Source: Larkinella punicea (GTDB taxonomy: Bacteria > Bacteroidota > Bacteroidia > Cytophagales > Spirosomataceae). From it: 64,000 nt of DNA. The DNA lies in NCBI RefSeq assembly GCF_003334855.1, contig NZ_QOWE01000028.1, positions 59,721-123,720 on the forward strand, written 5' to 3'. How positions within the stretch are numbered: the first letter of the stretch is position 1; the number at the start of each line of letters is the position of its first letter. Under the pieces are notes generated by a model, which was not told where the DNA came from, did no database searches, and was given only the letters and a program-made list of their open reading frames with translations. The translations under genes were made by a program, and so were the position numbers. This document shows positions 43,316 to 52,324 of the stretch, in pieces.

Positions 43316-45928
43316 TTACTCGCTTCTCAAACTCTTCACGGGATTCATCAAAGCCGCTTTCACCGTATGAAAACTGACGGTCAGCAAGGCAATGACCAAC
43401 GCCAGCAGACCGGCTGCGGCAAAAATCCATCCCGAAATGCGGATGCGGTAGGAATAATCCTGAAGCCACTGGCTCATGGCGTACCACGTAATCGGAGTGG
43501 CAATCAGAAAGGCCATCAAAACCAGTTTCAGAATGTCTGTGGATAAGAGGGTAACGATCTGGCTCACCGTGGCTCCCAACACCTTCCGGATGCCGATTTC
43601 TTTCCGGGATTGTTCAACCGTGAAGGAGGTTAATCCGAATAAACCGAGACAGGAAATAAAAATAGCCAGGGCCGCAAAAAGGCCCGCTAAGGTCTTGGTA
43701 CGCTGTTCATTTTCGAATTTCCGGGAATAATCCTGATCGACGAATTGATAATCGAAGGGATAGGCCGGGTTGTATTTTTTGAAGGCGTCTTCGGCTTTTG
43801 CCAGATTTTCCGCCGTCGAATTTGCGGGGTTAAATTTGATGTGCATGGTATTGAACCAGGCCCCCGGCCCCTGAATGACCACCGGCGGGATGGGGTTATA
43901 CGGCGAACCCACAATATAATCCTTTACCACGCCCACAACCCGCCAGCTTCGCTTTTCGTCCCGGTTTGAAAGCGTCTGCCCGATCGGATTTTTAAAGCCC
44001 ATCAGCTTGACGGCAGTTTCGTTCAACACCACGGAGAAGCTATCCGCCGGGTACCGGTAACCATCGATATCCCGCCCCTCGACCAACGTCATGCCCGCCG
44101 TTTTGATCAGATCGGCATCCGAACTGAAGAGCGTGATGGCGGTGTTGGTATCTTTCGGATTTTCACCCGGCCACCGAAGGCCCCAGCTGCGCCAGCCGTC
44201 GTTCGTCAGATCCGTCATGGTTTTTGTGACAGAAACCGCAGCCCCCGAACGGATTAACTCCTGTTTGATCGGCCCGTAATTTTTCTCAATATCACCGACA
44301 AAACTGACCTGAATCAGATCGGTATTGGCGTAACCTTTGTCCCGTTCCTGGCCGTAAATGATCTGGTCGCGGACAATCATCGTGGCGATAACAAGCACAA
44401 TGGCAAAGGTAAACTGGAGCACCACCAGCACTTTCCGGGGCGACAGACCCAACTGGCTTTTTTTGAATTGCTTCGTAAAAATTCCGACTGGCTGGAAGGA
44501 GGAAAGATAAAAAGCCGGATAACTGCCCGCCAGCAAGCTGGTGAGAACCACAAAGCCAAAAGTCCAGAGCCAGAATGAATACTGCTGGTAGGGAATCGAA
44601 AGCTGCGTGCCGATGAGCATATCGAACGACGGCAAGGCCAGCATAACCAGCAACAGGGCAACGGCTCCGGCCAGACAGGCGGTGAGAAAGGCTTCGGTAA
44701 TAAACTGCCCGATCAACGACCCGCGACCCGCCCCGGCCACTTTCCGAACGCCAATTTCTTTGGCCCGTTTTTCGCTTCGGGCCGTGCTCAGGTTCATGAA
44801 GTTGATGCAGGCAATCAGCAAAATAAAGGCAGCAATCAGTCCAAACACGCGCACGGTTTCGATGCGCCCACCCACCGGTTTTCCGTTTTCAAATTCAGCA
44901 TACAAATGCCACTGGCTCAGCGGAAACAGGAAATGCGTCCAGACATCCCGGCGCCCCGCATACCGCTGCGTCAGGTCTTTGATTTTTGCCGTGAAGGCGG
45001 CAGGGTTTGTATTCGGTTTCAGCAAGACATACGTTGGCGTGTTGTTGCTGAGCCAGCTCTCGTTGCTCCAGCCGCTTCCCAATTTTTTCAGATAATCCCA
45101 GGGTAACAGGTATTCAAAGGTAAAGCGCGTATTCGGCGGCAAATCCTTTAAAATACCGGTGACCACGAAATGATCGACAGAATCGAGCCGGATGGTTTTA
45201 TGCAGGACGTCGGTGGTACCGAACAGTTTCCGGGCGAGTTTTTCGGTAATGACAATGGACGAAATTGCGTTGAGTTGCGCGTTTTTAGACCCTTCCACCA
45301 ACGGAAAGCTGAACAGTTGCAGGAAAGAAGGGTCCGCAAAAGCTCCCTGAATGCCGGTGAAGCTTTTATCATCGACCCGGATCAGAAACTGGTCAACGTC
45401 TTTTACCCGCGTAACGGCTTCTACTTCCGGGTAATTTTGTTGCAAGGTCGGAGCCAGCGGTTGCGAGGTGGCCGGTATCGCAACCGGTTCTCCACCTGCG
45501 CTGTTCGTCAGGCCATAGACCTGATAAAGCCGGTTTTTGTGTTCATGGAATTTGTCAAAGCTAATCTCATTCTGGAGCCACAAGGCAATCAGCGCGGCTC
45601 CGGCCATGCCCACCGCCAATCCGCCGATGTTGATGATGGAGAAACTTTTCCCGCCCATCAGGTTGCGGAAAGCAATTTTAAAATGGTTGGATAGCATGGC
45701 CGTAGGAGTTGGATTCGGATACTCGGATGGTTTACGTTTGATGAATGATAGCCTGACATACGCCAGCACGTCCCACCAATACTGTCGCCGGGCTTTCGTC
45801 TCGCCCAGCCGCTCCGCCCGCCGGAAATACCGTTCGTGCATGTCGCCCAGCACCTCCTCGCGCAGATGCGGAGCAATGAGCCAGGTCAGGAGCTTGTCGG
45901 GCCAGCGGGGCGGGTTTGGGGTTTCCAT
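43316..45928 (-). CDS. FtsX-type permease with permease prefix domain (copy 3)
   Basis: About 870 residues. N-terminal prefix domain at about 1-75 (PRWPDKLLTWLIAPHLREEV), then the first TM helix (SFSIINIGGLAVGMAGAALI), a periplasmic MacB-like domain and two FtsX permease modules, ending in MNPVKSLRSE. No ATPase gene adjoins it; in Bacteroidota these proteins are often encoded alone and called ABC permeases. ATG at 45928 is used, since the longer reading frame runs into an intergenic repeat. Substrate unknown. Paralogous to the two genes upstream. Confidence 0.85.
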   Translation of the reverse strand: METPNPPRWPDKLLTWLIAPHLREEVLGDMHERYFRRAERLGETKARRQYWWDVLAYVRLSFIKRKPSEYPNPTPTAMLSNHFKIAFRNLMGGKSFSIINIGGLAVGMAGAALIALWLQNEISFDKFHEHKNRLYQVYGLTNSAGGEPVAIPATSQPLAPTLQQNYPEVEAVTRVKDVDQFLIRVDDKSFTGIQGAFADPSFLQLFSFPLVEGSKNAQLNAISSIVITEKLARKLFGTTDVLHKTIRLDSVDHFVVTGILKDLPPNTRFTFEYLLPWDYLKKLGSGWSNESWLSNNTPTYVLLKPNTNPAAFTAKIKDLTQRYAGRRDVWTHFLFPLSQWHLYAEFENGKPVGGRIETVRVFGLIAAFILLIACINFMNLSTARSEKRAKEIGVRKVAGAGRGSLIGQFITEAFLTACLAGAVALLLVMLALPSFDMLIGTQLSIPYQQYSFWLWTFGFVVLTSLLAGSYPAFYLSSFQPVGIFTKQFKKSQLGLSPRKVLVVLQFTFAIVLVIATMIVRDQIIYGQERDKGYANTDLIQVSFVGDIEKNYGPIKQELIRSGAAVSVTKTMTDLTNDGWRSWGLRWPGENPKDTNTAITLFSSDADLIKTAGMTLVEGRDIDGYRYPADSFSVVLNETAVKLMGFKNPIGQTLSNRDEKRSWRVVGVVKDYIVGSPYNPIPPVVIQGPGAWFNTMHIKFNPANSTAENLAKAEDAFKKYNPAYPFDYQFVDQDYSRKFENEQRTKTLAGLFAALAIFISCLGLFGLTSFTVEQSRKEIGIRKVLGATVSQIVTLLSTDILKLVLMAFLIATPITWYAMSQWLQDYSYRIRISGWIFAAAGLLALVIALLTVSFHTVKAALMNPVKSLRSE

Positions 45929-45930
45929 AA

Positions 45931-46050
45931 AATGAATATTAAATAATAAATGATGAATGCTAAATATTAAAGTGGCTCCGCACGCTTTCAACGTACTTCC
46001 TTAATCATACTTTTACATTTGATTTTTAGCATTTTACATTTATTATTCCC
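45931..46050. repeat. Intergenic stem-loop repeat between permeases (copy A)
   Basis: Arms AATAATAAATG-N6-GCTAAAT and a near-complement, framing a 25-base core AAAGTGGCTCCGCACGCTTT plus CAACG (45969-45993) that is identical at 48726-48750. Likely a terminator or processing site. Confidence 0.7.
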
Positions 46051-46056
46051 TTATTT

Positions 46057-48684
46057 TCATTCCGAACGAAGTGACTTCACCGGATTCATCAAGGCCGCTT
46101 TGATGCTTTGAAAACTCACCGTCAGCAACGTAATGACCAACGCGCCAGCGCCCGAAACCGCAAAAATCCACCAGGAGATTTCCGTGCGGTAGTCGTATTT
46201 TTGCAGCCAGTGATGTAGGAAATACCAGGCAATGGGCGTAGCAATGCCGAAGGCGATAACGACCAGGATGACAAAGTCTTTGGATAATAACCGCCAGAGG
46301 TTGAAGACCGAAGCACCCAGCACTTTGCGGACACCGATTTCTTTGGTGCGCTGCTCGGCCACGAACGACGCCAGCCCGAACAAGCCCAGGCAACTGATGA
46401 AAATGGCCAGAATGGCGAACACCGAAGCCAATCGACCGATCCGTTCTTCGGTGGCAAATTTCAGGGCATACTGCTGATCCGAGAACTTATAATCGAACGG
46501 ACTACCGGGGTTGAACTGGCGAAAGACGGTTTCGATCTTAGCCAGCGATTCACTGGCGCTCTGGTTGGGGTTTAACCGGATATTGATCACACTGGCCCAC
46601 TCATAACTCAACAGGAAAACCGTCTGATAAACGGGTTCGAAAGGAGAGCCCATCACCAGGTCTTTGACAACGCCGATAATCTGATGCGGTTTTCCATTCC
46701 ATTTGACCGTTTTCCCCACCGGATCTTTGAGGCCCATGTAGCGGATGGCGGTTTCGTTCAGCACCATACCCGACGAATCGGTTGAAAAGGCCCGGGAAAA
46801 GTCGCGCCCTTCGATGAATTGCCAACCGACGGTTTTCCCAAAATCATGGGTCACGGCAACCGTCCCAAACTGCTCCTTCAAATTGGGATCTTTGCCTTCC
46901 CAGTCAAACCCGATCAGCCGTGAATTCAAATTCGTTACTGGAGTCGAAGCGGTCGACATCTCCAGGACCGCCCCCGTTTGCAGGAGTTCGTTCCGCAAGG
47001 CATTGTAACGCCCGTACAATTCCGGTGTATTCATGGTAATCGTAATCAGGCCACTGCGGTCATACCCAATCGGACGGCTTTTCGCGTACTGGATCTGGCG
47101 AAAAACAATGATCGTACCGATGATCAGCGTGACGGAAACCGTGAACTGGACGACGACCAGCACCTTCCGGGGAATGGAAGCAAACCGGCTTACCCGAAAA
47201 GTCCCCTTCAGCACGTTTATGGGGCGGAACGACGACAGGTAAAACGCCGGATAACTGCCCGCCAGGATGCCGGTCAGAAAACTGAAACCGATCCCGGATA
47301 GCCAGAAAATGGGATTGGCCCACAGAATCGCAATGTTTTTATCGGCCACCTCGTTGAAGAATGGCAACATGAGCTGCACCAGCAGCAACGAGATCACAAA
47401 GGCAATCGCCACCACCAGCAGGGATTCGCTAAAAAATTGGCTGATCAGTTGGCTTCGGAGGGAGCCAATGGCTTTGCGGATTCCCACCTCTTTCGCCCGC
47501 TTTTCCGACCGGGCCGTCGAGAGATTCATAAAGTTGATGCAGGCCAGAAAGAGCACAAATACGCCGATGATGCCGAACAACCAGACGTATTGAATCCGGC
47601 CCTCTACGTTACCGGATTTGTCCCAGCCCGTATACAAATGCCAGCGGCTCATCGGATGCAAAAAAACTTCCGGCTTCGCATAAGCCGTTTCTGGAACATG
47701 TTTTAGCCTTAGATTTTTAATTTTTGCCGTAACAGCTTCAAAATCAGATTTCGCTGCAAGCTGAGCCAGAATTTGCCAGGAGTTGTTCCCCCAGTCGGCG
47801 TTGTCCTGCGCTTGCTTCACCCACGACTCCGACGAAACGTATAAATCCCAGGGTGCCATAAACGTCATGTCCCGAAACTCGGTGTTATGCGGTAAATCCT
47901 GGTAAATACCGGTTACTTTGACGTTCAGTTTATTATCGATCTTCAAGATTTTGCCCAGCGGGTCGGCATCGCCAAAAAGCACTTCAGAAACGGATTGAGA
48001 CAGGAGAATGGAGGACGGATCGTTTAGTCCTTCCCGCGTTCCTTTAAGCATCTTGAGGGTCAACAGATCGGGAGCTTCCGGACTCATGAAATTCCCCGTT
48101 TTCGTCAATTTCGTATCGCCATAGGCCAGGATATGTTCCCGGGTCCAGGAAGACAGCACCACGGATGTAAAATCATCGGCATAAGCGGTGCGAAGTTCAT
48201 TTCCCAACGGAATGGGCATGTACTCTCCGGCCCCAAACTCCCCGTTCACGACCGCACTTTGCATCACCTTGGCAATGCGATCGTAATTTTGGTGGTATTT
48301 GTTGAAGGACAACTCATCATAAATCCACAAGCCAATGAGCATCGCCACCGCCATGCCCGTGGCCAGCCCGCCGATGTTAATGAGCGAATAGCCCTTGTGT
48401 TTCAGCAGGTTTCGTTGCGCGATTTTAAAATAATTTCGTAGCATGACAGGACTCAGAAAGAAAGGTGAAGAATACGCCGATGGTTTTCGTTTCAGGTTTG
48501 ACAGCCGCAGATACGCCAGCACGTCCCGCCAATACCGCTGCCGGGCCTTGGCTTCGCCCAGGCGCTCCACCCGTCGGTGAAACCGTTCGTGCAGATCGCC
48601 CAGCACCTCCTCGCGCAGGTGCGGAGCGATGAGCCAGGTTAGCAGGCGGTCAGGCCAGCGGGGCGGACACGGTTTTCGATTCAT
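46057..48684 (-). CDS. FtsX-type permease with permease prefix domain (copy 2)
   Basis: About 875 residues with the same plan as its neighbours: prefix domain (PRWPDRLLTWLIAPHLREEV), MacB-like periplasmic domain and two FtsX modules (FVLFLACINFMNLSTARSEK marks the central TM). It ends in IKAALMNPVKSLRSE. The ATG at 48684 is used. Lies in a same-strand series with PadR and two paralogues, separated by hairpin repeats. Confidence 0.85.
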   Translation of the reverse strand: MNRKPCPPRWPDRLLTWLIAPHLREEVLGDLHERFHRRVERLGEAKARQRYWRDVLAYLRLSNLKRKPSAYSSPFFLSPVMLRNYFKIAQRNLLKHKGYSLINIGGLATGMAVAMLIGLWIYDELSFNKYHQNYDRIAKVMQSAVVNGEFGAGEYMPIPLGNELRTAYADDFTSVVLSSWTREHILAYGDTKLTKTGNFMSPEAPDLLTLKMLKGTREGLNDPSSILLSQSVSEVLFGDADPLGKILKIDNKLNVKVTGIYQDLPHNTEFRDMTFMAPWDLYVSSESWVKQAQDNADWGNNSWQILAQLAAKSDFEAVTAKIKNLRLKHVPETAYAKPEVFLHPMSRWHLYTGWDKSGNVEGRIQYVWLFGIIGVFVLFLACINFMNLSTARSEKRAKEVGIRKAIGSLRSQLISQFFSESLLVVAIAFVISLLLVQLMLPFFNEVADKNIAILWANPIFWLSGIGFSFLTGILAGSYPAFYLSSFRPINVLKGTFRVSRFASIPRKVLVVVQFTVSVTLIIGTIIVFRQIQYAKSRPIGYDRSGLITITMNTPELYGRYNALRNELLQTGAVLEMSTASTPVTNLNSRLIGFDWEGKDPNLKEQFGTVAVTHDFGKTVGWQFIEGRDFSRAFSTDSSGMVLNETAIRYMGLKDPVGKTVKWNGKPHQIIGVVKDLVMGSPFEPVYQTVFLLSYEWASVINIRLNPNQSASESLAKIETVFRQFNPGSPFDYKFSDQQYALKFATEERIGRLASVFAILAIFISCLGLFGLASFVAEQRTKEIGVRKVLGASVFNLWRLLSKDFVILVVIAFGIATPIAWYFLHHWLQKYDYRTEISWWIFAVSGAGALVITLLTVSFQSIKAALMNPVKSLRSE

Positions 48685-48690
48685 ATGGTT

Positions 48691-48800
48691 TAATATCAAA
48701 TGATGAATAATAAATGTTGAATGATAAAGTGGCTCCGCACGCTTTCAACGGGCTTCCTTGCCCCTACTTTTACATTTAGCATTTATCATTTTACATTTAT
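48691..48800. repeat. Intergenic stem-loop repeat between permeases (copy B)
   Basis: Arms GAATAATAAATG-N4-ATGATAAA and near-complement; carries the same 25-base core as copy A at 48726-48750. Same family as 45931-46050 and, in its arms, 29016-29111. Confidence 0.7.
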
Positions 48801-48814
48801 TATTCCCTTCTTTT

Positions 48815-51529
48815 TCATTCCGAGCGAAGTGACTTCACCGGATTCATCAAGGCGGTTTTGATGCTTTGAAAACTGACAGTCAGCAGCGTAACGGCCAACG
48901 CGCCAAAACCCGATGCGGCAAAAATCCACCACGCGATATCAATCTTATAAGCAAAACTTTGTAGCCACTGATTCATGGCATACCAGGCGATGGGCGAGGC
49001 AATCAGAATAGCAATCCAGACCAGTCGAAGAAAATCCCGGGAGAAGAGCATGATGATCTGGCTTACCGAAGCGCCCAACACTTTCCGAATACCGATTTCT
49101 TTGGTACGCTGTTCGGTAGAAAACATGACCAGACCCAACAAACCGAGACAGGAAATCAGAATCGCCAAAACCGCGAATACATTCGAAAGCTTCGCCATCA
49201 CCTCTTCGCTGCGGTACAGTTTTTCGTATTCCTGATCGATGAATTGATACGCAAAAGGATAGTTCGGATTCAGTTCTTTATACACTTTTCCCAAACTGGC
49301 CAGTGCTTCTTTGGTCTTGCCGGCTTCGGTGCGCACGAGGATCACCCCGAAATACTCGTATTCCTTCACATCCATCACCAACGGTTTGATGGGCTCGTGC
49401 AGCGAGTGCGTGTGATAGTCCTTGAGGATACCAATGATATGCCCCTTTTTTTGCCAGGCGGAGATCCATTTCCCGATGGGCTTTTTCAGCCCCATCTGTT
49501 TCACCGCTTCTTCATTCACCAGGAACGCATCGGTCGAATCGGTTGCGTTGGCTTGGGAGAAATCGCGACCTTCGGCCACTTTCAGGTTCATGAGCTTCAC
49601 AAAATCGAAGCCAACGGACGTGGGTTTAAAGCCAACGGAAACATTCTTCTCCTTGCCTTCCCAATTGATGGCATCATTGCTGGTGTTGGCCGCGCCGTCG
49701 TTGGCATCCACCACAAATCCCATGACGTGCGGAGCTTCGCTGCTGCGGTCGACCAGTGCAATGCCCGGCATTCTGGAGACCTGTTCTTTGAATAATAAAT
49801 AGTTGCGCTGCGTCATCAGTTCACCTTCAATCCGGACGTACAGCAGGTTTTCGCGATCGTATCCCAGGTGTGTCTTCTGTACGTAGCGGGTCTGCCGGGA
49901 TACGACGATGGTGGCCACCAGGAGAATAATAGCCAGTCCGAACTGAAAAACCGTCAATCCCTGCCGAAACCAGATGGCGCTTTGCGTAAACCGCAAAACC
50001 CCTTTCAGAATGCGAACCGGTTGCAGCGAAGACAGAAAGAGCGCCGGGTAACTCCCCGCAATCAGACCGGTGAATACCGTCAGACCCAGCAGCGAAACCC
50101 AGAAAGAAGGTTGGATAAGGGGCGAGGCAATCTGTTTGCCCGTGAATGCATTAAAGAGGGGCATCAGGAGAACGACCAGCAGCAATGTGACCAGCATGGC
50201 CAGAAACGCGAGCAGCAACGCTTCGCCAAAAAATTGCCCGATCAGGTGGCCGCGTGTTGAGCCTAACACTTTCCGAACGCCTACTTCTTTGGCCCGCTTG
50301 ACGGAACGGGCCGTGGCCAGATTCATGAAATTGATACAGGCAATGAGTAAGATAAATAGGGCGACACCACTAAAAATCCTGACGTATTCGATGCGTCCGC
50401 CATCGGGTTTTCCATTCACAAAATTGCCGTGCAGGTAGTGTTCACCAAACGGCTGAAGCCCGATTTGGGTTGTAACGCCTGTATTCTTGGCCAGCCGGGG
50501 TTGCAAAAACCGGTTGATTTTCGTCTCGACGGTTTTGGGGTCCGCCATTTCCGCCAGTTGCACATACGTCCGAAAGTCGTTGGAAGCCCATTCCAGTTTA
50601 CTTTTTTGGGCTTCCCAGGTAAGCAGAAAATCGAATTTCAGGGAGCTTTGCACCGGCAGATTTTCAAAAACCGCCGTTACCCTGAAATCCAGTTTGTTCT
50701 CATACCGCAGACTTTTACCCAGTGCATTCCGGGGGCTTCCGAAAAACAACTCCGCCATTTTTCGGGAAATGGCAATCCCGCCAATGTCGTTCAGGGCCGT
50801 TTCTGCCTGACCCGCCAGCAGCGGATAGCTGAAGATTTTAAAGAAATCCGGACTCGCGCGGGAGCCCTCCAGTTTGAATTTCTTTTCCCCCGTCTGAAAC
50901 GTTTCGGGATGTCCCCACGGCAGTTCATACCCCGTAGCATAAAAGACGGTGTTTTGCACTTCAGGAACAGCGGATTTGACATCTTCCAGTAAGAAAACTG
51001 CGCGCTGGTTCACCACCCGCATGGGCGTTCCATATTTTCCATCCACTTTACCAGGGGTTGAAAAAGTCTGATAGGCCGTATACAGGTTTTTGCCGTTCGC
51101 ATGAAAATTGTCGACGCGCTCTTCATCCTGCACCCAGAGAAAAATAAACAGGCAACAGATCATGCCCAGTGCCAGGCCAATCACGTTAATGGCGGAAAAA
51201 ACCGTGCTCTTGACCAGATTTCGAAGGGCGATTTTTAGATAATTTCGTAGCATACCGGGCGTAAGGAAAAAAGGGGTTGGGTAGTCAGCGGGTTGTCGTT
51301 TAATCATCGAAATTCGCACATAGGCCAGCAGATCGCGCCAATACCGTCGCCGGGCCTGCGCTTCGCCCAGCCGCTCCGCGCGCCGGTGAAACCGCTCGTG
51401 CAAATCGCCCAGCACCTCCTCGCGCAGGTGAGGAGCAATGAGCCAGGCAAGGAGTCGATCAGGCCAGCGGGGCGCGTGGTCCGGCATTCCGGTCCGACGG
51501 TTCGGTTTTGGGATTTGGGAGGGCTTCAT
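48815..51529 (-). CDS. FtsX-type permease with permease prefix domain (copy 1)
   Basis: About 904 residues. An N-terminal tail of 15 or so residues (PSQIPKPNRRTG) precedes the prefix domain (PRWPDRLLAWLIAPHLREEV), then the MacB-like periplasmic domain and two FtsX modules (FILLIACINFMNLATARSVK), ending in MNPVKSLRSE. ATG at 51529 chosen (51583 would read into the upstream repeat). It is the gene nearest the PadR regulator and probably the first permease of the series. Confidence 0.85.
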   Translation of the reverse strand: MKPSQIPKPNRRTGMPDHAPRWPDRLLAWLIAPHLREEVLGDLHERFHRRAERLGEAQARRRYWRDLLAYVRISMIKRQPADYPTPFFLTPGMLRNYLKIALRNLVKSTVFSAINVIGLALGMICCLFIFLWVQDEERVDNFHANGKNLYTAYQTFSTPGKVDGKYGTPMRVVNQRAVFLLEDVKSAVPEVQNTVFYATGYELPWGHPETFQTGEKKFKLEGSRASPDFFKIFSYPLLAGQAETALNDIGGIAISRKMAELFFGSPRNALGKSLRYENKLDFRVTAVFENLPVQSSLKFDFLLTWEAQKSKLEWASNDFRTYVQLAEMADPKTVETKINRFLQPRLAKNTGVTTQIGLQPFGEHYLHGNFVNGKPDGGRIEYVRIFSGVALFILLIACINFMNLATARSVKRAKEVGVRKVLGSTRGHLIGQFFGEALLLAFLAMLVTLLLVVLLMPLFNAFTGKQIASPLIQPSFWVSLLGLTVFTGLIAGSYPALFLSSLQPVRILKGVLRFTQSAIWFRQGLTVFQFGLAIILLVATIVVSRQTRYVQKTHLGYDRENLLYVRIEGELMTQRNYLLFKEQVSRMPGIALVDRSSEAPHVMGFVVDANDGAANTSNDAINWEGKEKNVSVGFKPTSVGFDFVKLMNLKVAEGRDFSQANATDSTDAFLVNEEAVKQMGLKKPIGKWISAWQKKGHIIGILKDYHTHSLHEPIKPLVMDVKEYEYFGVILVRTEAGKTKEALASLGKVYKELNPNYPFAYQFIDQEYEKLYRSEEVMAKLSNVFAVLAILISCLGLLGLVMFSTEQRTKEIGIRKVLGASVSQIIMLFSRDFLRLVWIAILIASPIAWYAMNQWLQSFAYKIDIAWWIFAASGFGALAVTLLTVSFQSIKTALMNPVKSLRSE

Positions 51530-51539
51530 TTTTTTAATT

Positions 51540-51640
51540 TCAAATAATAAATGATGAATATTAAATGTAAAAGTTACTGCCACCGGTTTCGGTTTTTAGA
51601 AGCCTTTTACATTCATCATTTTACATTTGATATTTACAAT
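51540..51640. repeat. Intergenic stem-loop repeat upstream of the permeases (copy C)
   Basis: AAATGATGAAT and ATGTAAAAG arms pair with ATTCATCATTTTACATTT near 51611-51628. It lacks the 25-base core of copies A and B. Lies between PadR and the first permease. Confidence 0.6.
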
Positions 51641-51654
51641 TTTTGCTCAGTATC

Positions 51655-51990
51655 CTAGCTCCATTCCAGCAGCGTCGGCGGCACAATGCGATCCCAGAGC
51701 CGGTTTCGCACCGAGCGCACTTCCGTCAGCACCCGGCCGCCCAGCGCCGAAACGGTGAACAGCCGCTTCCGGCGGCCCCCACGCTCCGCCGTTGCCTCGC
51801 CCAGCACCGAGGTTACGTAGCCTTTCTGCTCCAGCCGTTGCAGAGCCGCGTGAACCGCCCCGGTGCTGACGTTTTGCCCGGTTTCCCGTTCCAGTTCTTC
51901 CGCGATCATCACGGAATACGCTTTCGGCACCAGCACGGCCACGGCCAGTAAAACCACTTCTTCAAATTCGCCTAAATCACTGCGTCGCAT
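51655..51990 (-). CDS. PadR family transcriptional regulator
   Basis: 111 residues with a winged helix (YSVMIAEELERETGQNVSTG, then AVHAALQRLEQKGYVTS) and a basic wing, as in PadR-like repressors that respond to toxic compounds. Same strand and directly upstream of three prefix-domain FtsX permeases; PadR next to this permease type is a frequent Bacteroidota arrangement, so it likely controls them. The region 51991-52215 upstream holds nothing else I can name. Confidence 0.88.
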   Translation of the reverse strand: MRRSDLGEFEEVVLLAVAVLVPKAYSVMIAEELERETGQNVSTGAVHAALQRLEQKGYVTSVLGEATAERGGRRKRLFTVSALGGRVLTEVRSVRNRLWDRIVPPTLLEWS

Positions 51991-52215
51991 GAGCCAAAAA
52001 CCAGTTGGGTTAAGAGTCTGATTGATTTCTTCTATTTCCGTATATCAAATCCTTTGCCAAACCGAGAAAGGTGCATTTCCGGCGAACAGAAGTATGTTTT
52101 CAAAACCGGAAACAAATCGTACTGTCCGTTTTTGGACAATGGCTGTACGCATCTGGACAGTTCGGTGGCGCGTGGAAAAAGGGCTTCAACACGCAATTAA
52201 TTTCCTACTTTTGGG

Positions 52216-52309
52216 GATAGGAACGCGGATTAAACGGATTGAACGGATCAAAACGGATTTTATTTAATCAGTTCAAATCTGTTCAATCCGTTTAATCCGC
52301 GTTCCCATC
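52216..52309. repeat. REP-like palindrome (CGGATTAAACGGAT family)
   Basis: Arms 52216-52249 and 52276-52309 are complementary over about 34 positions with few mismatches; same family as 34869-34959. It ends 16 bases before the alpha-mannosidase start codon. Confidence 0.7.
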
Positions 52310-52324
52310 ATAAGCCAACCGATT

